Shown here piece by piece: positions 10,423 to 20,280 of a stretch of DNA of 64,000 bases. Below the pieces are notes generated by a model. The model saw only the letters and a list, made by a program, of their open reading frames with translations, was not told the DNA's origin and did not search any database. How positions within the stretch are numbered: the first letter of the stretch is position 1; each line of letters opens with the position of its first letter. A program made the translations under genes and the position numbers. The stretch comes from Letharia columbiana. Taxonomy: Eukaryota; Ascomycota; Lecanoromycetes; Lecanorales; Parmeliaceae. Where the stretch lies: assembly GCF_014066305.1 (NCBI RefSeq), contig NW_023501105.1:186001-250000 (forward strand). Reading direction: 5' to 3'.

Positions 10423-13401
10423 TTTTATTATTGTATTTATATATAAAGTATATATTTATAGTACGCTAATAAGTGTTTATACAAATTTAAAACTTTTAAT
10501 AGCTTAAATGAATCAAAATTAAGGATAAGTTCATCTCTTATTAAGTTGAGAGAATAATCTAAGCTAAATCTCTATTTTGTGTAGAGTTAATATTTACTAG
10601 AATCCGATCGTATTATAACGCTTATTTCATATAAACTTCGTCGTAAATTTTATAAAGTGTTATAGTTTTATAAGTTTACTATAAAGCCTATATGTCTAAA
10701 GTCGATAGCTACTGTTTAAGTCAGGCGATTATTATATTCATCAATAAGATCTAAATTATAGAAGAGGTAAAGTATAGGCGATAGGGAATTCTAATTGCTA
10801 TGGAGTCTTTAATATAAAATATTCGCTTGTTTTTAGCACTGTTATCCTATTGAATAGAAACGATTCTATCCAATTAACTACTCTTATATCGATTTTTCGC
10901 TTTCGAGATTATAGAGCAGTGAGGATAAGAGATTTTATTTTATAATCTGAAACGTCTAACAGTAATATCATAGCTACTTTATTAGAGTTTCAGGCTTAAT
11001 ATATTCTTTCTAGAAGGTAGTGGATACCGTGTTCATATAATCGTAATTATGTGTATAATCAATAGGAGTTTATATGTCTTCAGATACGCTATTCTCCTAG
11101 TAAGAATAAACTTTATTACCTTTTCTATAGTATTAAGTAAAGCTATTAACTGATATTCTTTAGAAATCGAGTAGTTTTACTCGGCTTCGAAAGGATAATT
11201 ATTATTGATATTCTAAAGTACTCTAAGTAATAGCTATTCGTTATGTATATATTAAATATTCTATATAGATAAGGGAGTAATGACTCCAGAATCTCCTTAA
11301 GAATTAGGTTGGGATCGCGTCTCCCTCGGTACTCTCTTTGACGATACCTACGTTATAGTCTTTCTTATCTCATTTACGATAATTATACCCATTATATAGG
11401 TTATAGATATATTATATAATAATATTTTTTAAACGCTATATCGATAATAAGAAGAATATTCTTATAAGAAGATCTGCCTTCAAGCCTAGTTTGTTATATT
11501 CTTATTTATCTTTATTAAATAGTAGAGAAAGATACATTTATATTATAAGTTGTTTTCTAACTTACTTAATCTTTTCTATATCATTTATAACGACTTATAC
11601 GCCTCTATTATAAACTCTCTAAACGCCTTTCTAGTAGTTCTCTTAATCAGATTATTTTTAAAGTTCTTAGCGACTTTATACTCATCTTATACTTTCTTCG
11701 AGAGCGTTATTCTCTAGCTTCTTTTTAGTAATTTATAACGCTTTTATACTTTCTTATATTCTAATATAAATTTCAATCTAAATTATAGCGATAATCTAAT
11801 AATCGAAGTAAACTTCTTTATAATCGCTTAAATAGAGTTAATAATAGCTATTACTTAATAATCGATATTATTATTAATAAGATTTTTACTATTTCTCGAG
11901 AAATTAACTAAATACTCTTTCGATATTATAGCTCTAGCGAGTATCTCTCTTAAAACCTCGGCGTTTAGTTTATTAAAGTTTCGGTGTATCGTTAATATTA
12001 ACTCTATTATAGAGCTTAAGCTTTATAAGAATTAAAAGGTAGTTAGATTTACTTTCGAAATTATTTTCAATATTATAGTTAATAATATTTGTTATTAGTA
12101 CTAAAATAACGAATAGTAGATCTATTATTATTTAATAGTTTTCTTTATATATCATTATTTCTACTAATAATACTTATTCTATAGCGAATTCTTTCGCTAT
12201 AAGTATTAATTCTTCTACTCTCTCATCGATATAAGCATTTAATCCCCTTATATCGTATAATAAAGATTAAAGTCGTCTAATATAATCTATTCATTATTCT
12301 TAGACTTTATAAGCGTCTTATATAATTTATTAAGTTCGTCTATTTATTAGTCGTAGATTATAGATATTATATATATATATAATTCTATTATTTTTAAACT
12401 TAATATTAGAGTGTAGAGGTTCGATAAATAATATAATAAATACTATTACTTTGATAATATTCTCTTATTAATATAAGTATACTCGTATATTATTATAATA
12501 GGGATAGATTAAGTTAAATCTATCCTTTAGAAAATAATATAACGTATTTATATTAGTATTTCTTCAAGGCTTCTAAATTACTATATATTTTTTTAGATCT
12601 TTTTATTATCAAGAGTTCTATTATAACTATTTAGATTTCTTATATTGTATTATATATTAATAGCTAACTATATACTATCATTTCTCATATTATTATTAAT
12701 ATTACTTACTCGCTCCGCTTAATTTATAACATCTTCTTTCTAAGTATTCTCCTTTTCTTAATCGTCGATAAATTATATATTCTTTTATATAACGAGATTC
12801 TCTTATTACTATTCTTTTAACTTAGAGGCTGTTTATCGTCCTCATTATTAATTTCCTTGTTACTTATCGTCCTTTATCGTTTAGCTTTTACTACTTTGGG
12901 CGATTATTTCTTGAGTGATGAAAGCTTAACTAGATTTGATATAATAATTCTTTCGAGGTCTAGCTTGATTTCTTCTGCTAATTATTCTACCTCTATCTTA
13001 GCCTATCGCGCGTGAATATTGCCTTAGCTATAATTGACGTATTCTAAAAGTAGTTATTTAATTAATCGCTTATTTGATAGCTAGTCGCTTCTTCATTATT
13101 ATAAATTGTAAAGAAGTCTATTATCTCGCCATTCTCATTCTCGCTATCTTCTCTTCTTTACTATATATATCTTATTCTAAGCCTCTATAGTCCCTCGTAA
13201 ACCGAGCATTTGCGAGTATCGACTATGTTTTTTATAATAATGCTCTTCTAAGTATTTCCATATACTAAGTAATTCTTTTTAGAGTATACAGTCGATAGAT
13301 AACTGTATTTCCAATATATGAAGTATTGCTTCGTTTATTAATAATTTTATAGATTGTGTATTTATTTTTTTTTTTTTTTTATTTATAGTATTTAGTTGTT
13401 T
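10423..13401. mobile_element. AT-rich, RIP-like block, probably a dead transposable element
   Basis: Nearly 3 kb with abrupt edges, extreme A+T content, very frequent TpA and few CpA or TpG, while CpG is kept (many TCGAT, GCGAT). That is the pattern left by RIP, which turns CpA into TpA on both strands of duplicated DNA. There is no long reading frame until about 13279. A T-run (about 17 T) lies near the right end at 13366-13382. No terminal repeat, polymerase or transposase motif survives well enough to name the class. Flanking single-copy DNA, including the 53-bp repeats, is not RIP-altered. Confidence 0.7.
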
Positions 13402-13454
13402 CTTGAAGCTGTGTCTTTTTTGAAGCTTGGGAGAATTGTTGTTTGGCGTTGGAG
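13402..13454. repeat. Right copy of the 53-bp direct repeat
   Basis: Identical to 10370..10422. To its right the sequence continues as ordinary promoter-like DNA (AACTTCGAAGCTTGG...). This is probably the original upstream part of the gene at 9.7-10.3 kb, now 3 kb away from it. Confidence 0.95.
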
Positions 13455-13672
13455 AACTTCGAAGCTTGGAAGGTCCAGCCCTTGGCGGTCCCATGACGTC
13501 CTCGCGTGGCGCTTTCCCACTTTGGGCTTCATCAGCCACACTGTAGAGCATGTTGAGCTCTTGACATTATTCCATTTCCTCTTACAACGCCATACTCGGG
13601 AATCTCTCTGAGCCTCTCCAGAAATGAAAAAAGTCAGATCATGAAATCCAGGCATCCAGACTCAACGTTGCA

Positions 13673-15226
13673 ATGTCAGTCTTTGGACTTGAACGAAGCC
13701 AAACCGACGGTGCCCAAGCCTATGACCATGCCATAGACCTCGTGGATACCACCAAGCCTAAGGAAAGCTTCGAGGAGGAAGGGTCATCTTTATCCTCTCC
13801 GATACCCAGGTCAGACAGCGGAACTCTTCTGAGCCGACAATGGACCAAAGGCGGACTTCAGAAGCAGTTAGCTCAGCGGAAATACGCAAAATATCAGGAA
13901 GGCAAGGAAGACAACCCTGAATCATTACCTGAATCTGGTGACGAGAGTGGTAATACTGAGGCAAGGACGTCTCAAGAGGGCGAGCCTAGGAAAGACAGTG
14001 TGCGTACCGGTCGACTACGAGACAGGATACCTTTCAGAAAGAAGGCAAAAGCGAAGTCTCGAGAGAAAGTCGACACTTTCATTGACGTTCTCTATGAGAA
14101 CCAACGTGGCTCATTTTTCTGTGGCATTCCCCTCTACTCGTCGAACTCGCTCCTCAACTTCGACCCTTCCCCTTGGCAAACGGCCAGTTTCAAAGACAGT
14201 GCGGTCAATATTACCAACTTTCAGCTACCGGACCCTAGCTGGGCTTGGGATTGGAAAAAATGGTATGTAGACATGTCGCATGATGTCGACGAAGAGGGCT
14301 GGGAATACTCGTTCAGCTTCAACAGCGTCTACTCGTGGCACGGCACGCATCCCTTCCTCTACTCCTTTGTACGGCGGAGAAGGTGGCTGAGGAGGAGGGT
14401 CAGGATACACCCACACAAGGCAGATGGAAAGAAGGGTAGTATAAAAAATGCACATCTGTTGAATGAGGATTATTTTACGATTCATGCCGCCAAAAGGAGC
14501 AGAAGTCGTGAGTCCAGCGCGGACAGGTCCACCAACAACCAATCAAGCTTTATGCCTGAGGTCAAGGCTGAGGATGAAGCGGAAGAAGATCTTGGTGAGG
14601 TTAGCGACATATCAGCTCTTATGGCAGCCCTCAGAAGATCCAGAGTGGACAGAGAAAAGATTGCTGCGGTGAGAGTATTCTTAGAGCAAGGCGGCGATGA
14701 GCTCTTCTATCTCGCAGAGAAGATGCCGGAGATATTGGCCATTTTTGTCCATCAGACGTCATGCCGTCAACTCCAATCCTACCTCCTTCAGGTTCTTGAT
14801 GAAGCTATCAATACGGAAAGCACGGGGAAAGACAAAGAGAACGGCAAAGAGGACTCGGATACTGACACTGCAGCCAAAAAGCTCAAGATTGATAATGTCC
14901 TCAAAGCGATCAATGCAGCTGGAGTCCACATCAATGATCTGCACTATTGGAGTGATCTCAGAGACCGAGCGACCAGCAGCGAGGCTGGTCCAACAGAGCA
15001 GACTCATGCCTTGGACGCTAGTGAACCGGCTGAAGTAGCTGGAGATCAGCCTCATGCACATAGTGATGATGATGAGACTAACGTCCGAGAGGAGATCAAG
15101 GGCATTCCGAAGGATGCTCATGTCTCCAAGGAGCCTCGAATCCAATTTAACACTCGACGCAATGATCCTAGTGATGCAGAGGGCAGCGGTACAGGCCCGC
15201 TGGATAAAGGAAAAGGCAAATTATAG
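13673..15226 (+). CDS. Dysferlin-domain (DysFN/DysFC) protein, SPO73/Mug65/peroxin-23-like
   Basis: Intronless, 517 aa. A disordered acidic N-terminus is followed at about residues 130-265 by a dysferlin module: FIDVLYENQRGSFFCGIPLY (DysFN-type) and WAWDWKKWYVDMSHDVDEEG...YSFSFNSVYSWHG, ending with the Arg/Trp-rich FVRRRRWLRRRV (DysFC). In fungi this module occurs in Pex23/Pex30-type peroxins, S. cerevisiae Spo73 and S. pombe Mug65, which act at ER-peroxisome or forming prospore membranes. No transmembrane helix is visible, which favours the soluble Spo73/Mug65 type. The C-terminal half is a helical region followed by a long polar tail. Confidence 0.85.
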   Translation: MSVFGLERSQTDGAQAYDHAIDLVDTTKPKESFEEEGSSLSSPIPRSDSGTLLSRQWTKGGLQKQLAQRKYAKYQEGKEDNPESLPESGDESGNTEARTSQEGEPRKDSVRTGRLRDRIPFRKKAKAKSREKVDTFIDVLYENQRGSFFCGIPLYSSNSLLNFDPSPWQTASFKDSAVNITNFQLPDPSWAWDWKKWYVDMSHDVDEEGWEYSFSFNSVYSWHGTHPFLYSFVRRRRWLRRRVRIHPHKADGKKGSIKNAHLLNEDYFTIHAAKRSRSRESSADRSTNNQSSFMPEVKAEDEAEEDLGEVSDISALMAALRRSRVDREKIAAVRVFLEQGGDELFYLAEKMPEILAIFVHQTSCRQLQSYLLQVLDEAINTESTGKDKENGKEDSDTDTAAKKLKIDNVLKAINAAGVHINDLHYWSDLRDRATSSEAGPTEQTHALDASEPAEVAGDQPHAHSDDDETNVREEIKGIPKDAHVSKEPRIQFNTRRNDPSDAEGSGTGPLDKGKGKL

Positions 15227-15633
15227 TGGCTCTTGTCTCTGCATTTATCATGGACGTACGGTGTTCATGATGGGGACTGGGGGTTTATTCGTTTGAACGG
15301 CAGCATAGCGATGGAGTCACTGGCATGGGATTAGAGCAATAAATACCCATGGGATCGTTTTTTTGGTTTTTTGGTGAATTTTGCAATGTTGATGTTCATC
15401 GTATATAATAATTATATCTCATACACCACACTTCTGGCATCCTTCTCCTACTTTACCTATCTTTCGTTGAATTTTCGAGCCAATCCCTTTCCAGCGAAGA
15501 TGTGGCGCAAAAGGTGTGGGGCAAAACGTCAACATTCGATGGACGGAACGATCTCCTGGCTTTCTCTTACTATACACAATAGCTGTAGCTCTAATGAGCC
15601 TACAGCTTTGCTCTACCAAATTTATATGGCATC
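15227..15633. other. Intergenic
   Basis: Region between two genes on the same strand. It contains a T-rich patch (15358-15372) and no gene that I can see. Confidence 0.4.
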
Positions 15634-16943
15634 ATGGTGGTCTTTGTTGACTTGGAAGACGACGTCCCTGACGATCCCCACGCCGATCCCAATGAACCCC
15701 GCGGGTTCTCATCTCTCCGCAAGCACCATCTCGGAGACAGGTCGACGGCGGAGGTGACGGCCAACGGCCACGATGAACACGTCGAGGAAAGGCCCAATCC
15801 CAACATCAACAGCTTCTCGGCAGCCTTGGGCGCCTATCCGTACGTCCGACCGCCGTTTTCTGTCACAATGGACTAACATCTCCAATCCAGCATCGTCACC
15901 CAACTAGCCCACAACGTGGACCTGAACACTCTCGACGCCCTGTCACGTACATGCCGCCAGATCCGCGCTAACCTGTTGCAATACCGCACTCGCCTCGTGC
16001 AGCAGACGCTCCGCTGCGAAAACGAGTTCCGCGATGCCAGGTCCTCCGAAAGCGAGAAGCCGGGGCAGAAATGGCATATACTAGGCGAGGCGGGACATCT
16101 GGTCTCTGGCAAAGTGTCAGCTTGTGCGAGGGATCTGGTCAGCGATTGTCGGCGGTGCGGGAGGATCGTTTGTCGCGTACGTCCCATCCACTTCCGCCTA
16201 CCATTCACTCCACCAGGTTACCATTGCGTGCCGCCCTCCTATGCTAAACGACCAACCCCGCACAGAACTGCACATCCAAACCCCCACCCCCCTCGTCCCT
16301 CCCCTCCCGCCACCGCCGTCTCTGCCCCTCCTGCCTCTCCGCCCCCCTCTCCCTCCTCACCTCCTCCCCTTGCGCCTGCACGACCAGCATCCACCTCTGC
16401 GCCCCCTGCGGCGCCAGCCTCGCAACCGCGGACACGACGTACCGCCGCGTGTGGACGTGGCGCACGCGGTTCGCGACCAGTTACGGGGGCTTGGGGACCG
16501 GGATCGGGGAGGGGAACGAGGGCGTCAAGTGCGCGCGGGGGAGGGGGTGTCAGGGGGCGGTGGATGTGGAGGTGGAGTTTGAGTGCGGCAGCGGTGGGAG
16601 CAGGAACGGGAGTGATGGTGGTTTGAGCGGGGGCGGTGATGGTGGTGGTGGTGGGGGGGTGAGGGAAGGCGGTGAGAGTCCGTGGGGAGAAAAGGACGAG
16701 GCGGGGTATTTGTGGCAAGAGATTGAGGGCTTGGGGGGGGTGGTCAAGAAGAGGGTCAGGAAGAGGGAGAGGGTTGGAGCCACGGTGAGGGAGTGGGAGG
16801 ATGAGAGGGAGGGGAGGGGTGAGGTTTTGGGGAGGGAGAAGAGAGGGGTGGAGAGGAGCTGGTGCGGGTGGTGTGGGAGGGTCGTGCTGGGTGGGAGAGA
16901 CCTGCTGGAAGAAGAAGCAGCGCTGCGGAAATTGATGATCTGA
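15634..16943 (+). CDS. Cys-rich zinc-binding protein of unknown function
   Basis: Predicted join(15634..15839,15891..16176,16266..16943), 389 aa. Introns of 51 and 89 nt have ACTAAC or GCTAAAC branch points. An acidic N-terminus leads to IVTQLAHNVDLNTLDALSRT, an F-box-like helical segment found in many fungal orphans. Cys pairs then suggest zinc binding: CRRCGRIVC at the end of exon 2; CPSC, CACTT and CAPCG in exon 3; and WCGWCG near the C-terminus. Exon 3 has extreme GC, giving a Gly-rich low-complexity insert (about residues 265-300). An SCF adaptor role is possible but unproven. Confidence 0.75.
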
Positions 16944-17294
16944 CTATGCACGGAGTGTGAAGCATTCTCATACATCAGTCTATCTAGTTTACATTAGAGA
17001 CACAACATGCTGCTGCTGCAGGAGCCTGTCCCAACAAGTATTGATTGGATGAAGGAGAAAGATAACATGAATGATGAACACGCCAACAGAACCCAAACAT
17101 CTACATGAAACCCTTTGAAGTCCATGCGAGCCAGCGCCCAGTAATGCCACGAAAGCAATAACAGCAAAGGGTGCAACACTAGATGCATATGCGGATAGTG
17201 TTACAGGGACTTGCCATTCGACCAAGGACCAATCGAAAGCGAGATGGTACGAGGTGGGTGATGGCGATTCGAAGACCTACCGACACGATGACCA
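16944..17294. other. Convergent intergenic region
   Basis: Lies between two genes that read toward each other. No open frame with coding character was found. Confidence 0.4.
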
Positions 17295-17998
17295 TCAATG
17301 ATGCGTCCGAATCCATCCCAGGATGGTCTGCAATGAAGGGTCATCATGAAGCCAGTAACCAGCCTGTTGGTCCGCCGTCCGAAATGCGTTGGCGATCCTC
17401 TCGTTCGTAATGGCGGCGAGTTCCTGAACACCATACCGTCAGTATAACGCACGTTTGCTCGGGCGAGCAGATAGTCAGTACATTTCTCATGGTAGCGTCA
17501 GCCTGGCGCAAGGCTTGTAGATGGCCGTTTTGCGGTTTGCGTCCTTGGAGAATGGATTGGCGCCGCTGGACCCATTTGATGGCCACGGCGGCTCGCAGGA
17601 AGATATTATGGGCCTGGAGGCGGCGGGCGCTGGCGTCGATGATTACTCTTCGTGAATGATTAGCACTGGAAAGCGCGATGGAGACTGAGAGGGTGCGTAC
17701 CGCTGCAATTGGCGCTTCTCGGCTTCATTGGGACCACTGGGTGGATGCAGCATCTCGGGAGGGTACGGCACATTGAGCAAGGTGCGAGCTTCGGTGTGGC
17801 ATTGGCGCAGTGACGAGTAGCCGATCTCGTTGCACTCGTCTCGCGGAGGGTTTGCCTGGAACTGGACTATGCGGCGTTGGATGTTCTGATAGTCTTGGAG
17901 GATCTCGGTGACTCTCAGCGCCCGGGCTTCATTGACTGTCGCAAGGTTTAGCATAGATCATTAGTCACCGGTGATCCTGACTCACGTCCATCTGCCAT
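17295..17998 (-). CDS. Orphan 180-aa helical protein, four exons
   Basis: Predicted complement(join(17295..17423,17482..17647,17701..17935,17986..17998)). The introns are 50, 53 and 58 nt, all with GT-AG ends and branch-like CTAA/CTGA motifs, and phases match throughout. The first coding exon is only 13 nt (MADG plus one base). The protein is helical and polar: ALRVTEILQDYQNIQRRIVQ, then YPPEMLHPPSGPNEAEKRQL, IKWVQRRQSILQGRK and DPSLQTILGWIRTHH. I do not recognise a domain. The consistent splicing makes an expressed gene likely. Confidence 0.65.
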
Positions 17999-18477
17999 GA
18001 TTTTAGTCTTGGTCAGTGTGACACTTTGGCTAGGCATTGAATGGAATGTTGATCTCTCACCAAGCTGTCAAGGCATGCCATTCTCCCTCAAGGGGCCCCA
18101 AAGCCTACTTTATGAATGCATCTCGACGTTCCATGAGATTCGTATCAGGGGTCAACGAGCTGTGAAGAAGACACTTGATCGATTCAAGGTGCCAAAGGTA
18201 TCAGAGGATTGATGGCTTGATTGGTGAGATGTCAAAATATTGAACCAGCTGCAAAGGGCGTGATGGCGGAGAGAGGCAGATGGCAGCGTTGATAGATGGA
18301 ATGAGAATAGCACAACAAGAGCAGACTGACCCCAAATCAAATCAGCAAGACATGATATGGTAAAGTAAGCTACATGGTAGCGAGAGGTAGCGAGAGGGCG
18401 TGCAATGGAAAGGGAGAAGGAGGTAGATGCAAGAGTTCAGCTGCGCCACGATGATGCAAGTAAAATGATGCGACTTC
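17999..18477. other. Intergenic
   Basis: Upstream of the orphan gene. No supported feature. Confidence 0.4.
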
Positions 18478-18700
18478 CTAAAAGGATCTTAGAAAGAGCC
18501 TGAGACTGCCCAAAATCGTATTGCTCCCGTCGCGCTTATTCTGGCACCACATGGCAAGCTGAAAGAAATCGCATCCATTGGTCAATGCGATACCGCTGCT
18601 TAGGATCAGCATACCGAAAACAGTGAATGCACTAACGGTGCGCACTGTGCGTCCATCTATGGCATCAGTCATTGGAGAGCTCACAGTCACCAACTAAGTT
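18478..18700 (-). CDS. Possible small membrane-protein exon
   Basis: A frame ending at 18478 reads TVRTVSAFTVFGMLILSSGI with a hydrophobic helix and a polar C-terminus. It could join through a short intron (18657..18690, 34 nt) to an upstream piece RAKYIGGLRLNLV, but no ATG-initiated first exon was found. Low confidence: it may be a real small gene with a missed 5' exon, or chance. Confidence 0.25.
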
Positions 18701-19006
18701 GAGCCGCAGGCCACCAATGTACTTCGCCCTGGAGGGTTTTGCTTCATCGTTGCTGAATGAATCCACCCATTACGGGTGAACAGTTAACGCAAGCTAGCGG
18801 ATATCGAAAGTCTATTCGCCAGCCGGAATGCTATAGAGACCCATGAGAAGCTGGAAGATATTTCAGACCTATTCTCCGACTTCATGCAGGTGAGATAGGA
18901 ATCTCGTCATGACGAGTGTATCATTCATGCCACTCACCAGCTCCAACGCCACCACGGTATGCGAGCGTGGTGCTTACATACCACCTCCTCTGCTTGTAGT
19001 CTCTCC
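18701..19006. other. Intergenic, with a plus-strand coding-like fragment
   Basis: On the + strand 18796..18891 reads LADIESLFASRNAIETHEKL... and ends ATGCAG|GTGAGA, as an exon would. It has no partner exons in reach, so it is reported only as a fragment. Confidence 0.2.
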
Positions 19007-20019
19007 TCAGTCTTTCTCAGAGATGGCTTGCAACCTCTCTTCGATCTCGTCCTCGGTCAACGCTCTGAACTGCGCATCTGTCCCCTCCTTGTCGCCCGCT
19101 TTGGGCCCTCCCACAATACCGACTTCTAATTCGCCCTTTTTGAAATCCACACTGAGCACTGTGCTTAATGCTGATATTCCGAGCTCCACAACATCTTCCC
19201 AATTCCCCTCGGCACACTCCTTATTTTTCAGCTTCTTCTCCAGATGGTTCAATGCCTCCTGTTGTTTCGGTCCCGATGCAGTCGCCTTGTAACCCACGTA
19301 ATATCCTGCTGGGTCACACTTGTAGAGCTGGGGGCCATATTCGGAATCTACCGAGATCAAGGTTTGAGCAACTCCTAGTGGTCTCATGTAGGCCTGCCAT
19401 CGTCAGCTTAGTCTCGAGCACGATTCAGGATTCTCCAGTGCTTACCCTCTGCGTGTAGACTTGGTTGATGTTTGCTAGTCTCTTTGCCAGCACGTCACAA
19501 GGCATCTCGTATCCGTTCTTGTACTTGAATTCAGCCGCCTCACCTCTGGCCCTATTGACTGATGCCCGTGCGTCCGCTATTGATCCTGTCATGACGCAAC
19601 CGACCGAAGGGGAGAGTTTGAAGATGTGTGAGACGGAGGATGGATCAATGAGCTTGTCCTGTACTCCATGGAATGTCAGACCGCTTCTTGAACTCGAAGC
19701 AAGTAAGCTGAGATCACTGACGGGGACCTTCTTCTGCGAGAGAACTACTGCACAGTCCTTGCCTCGGACCCCTATCGACGTGATGTTTGCTGCTGTGATC
19801 GCTTTGAATGCATACTCTGACCAGTCCAGATATCAGTCAGGCCTCCTCTGTATGAAGCGAAGATGAAACGAGGCTTGGATGTTACAAACCAACTTGGTAC
19901 AGTCTTCCTTGATCTGAGAAGATTGTGATGTGTCTATCAAAGCCAGCGCTGCCTGTGTGTCGAGCTGTCAGCGCCTCCTGCTGTACATTTCGCGCGGCTG
20001 GGACATGGTTACCTGACAT
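19007..20019 (-). CDS. SCL1: 20S proteasome subunit alpha type-6 (alpha-1 in yeast, SCL1)
   Basis: Predicted complement(join(19007..19393,19446..19816,19890..19952,20013..20019)), about 275 aa. The first coding exon is 7 nt (MS plus one base). The alpha-subunit signature is clear: [20 protein letters not shown] then [19 protein letters not shown]. Later come [37 protein letters not shown] and [15 protein letters not shown]. These match alpha-6/SCL1 rather than other alpha subunits. The subunit sits in the outer ring that gates the 20S core; alpha subunits have no catalytic Thr. Introns are 52, 73 and 60 nt. Confidence 0.95.
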
Positions 20020-20280
20020 CGTTGCAGTGGGAAATGACCGCTGTCTTCGTAGCTTGCAATTTTTCTTTACAAGAATATCAAAGAGAATTGAGTATTGTGA
20101 TAATTCGCGAGAGCAGAGATTTGGTTGCTATGAACGTGTACAAATCTACTCAGTGATGAAGCTCCCAGCTGCCTGATCGGGTTAGGAAAATAGTTTATCC
20201 GACTCCGAAGTGTTTTTGGCGCGCAATTGAAAATATAGCAGCAACCATTGCTCTACCATTCCTGCTGCATTTCTCGCCAT

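Noticed and set aside
13279..13551. Minus-strand ORF spanning the right edge of the AT-rich block
   Set aside because: Lys/Ile/Asn-rich low complexity from the AT-rich DNA, crosses the repeat border, no homology-like content.
16239..16975. Long minus-strand frames opposite the zinc-binding gene
   Set aside because: Mirror images of the GC-rich third exon of the plus-strand gene, whose splicing and Cys pairs are convincing; the antisense peptides are Pro/Ala/Ser runs.
20248..20280. Upstream extension of the PPR protein and similar N-terminal extensions elsewhere (3461, 38306, 53380)
   Set aside because: These begin with TTG or GTG; fungal nuclear genes start at ATG, so the first in-frame ATG was used.
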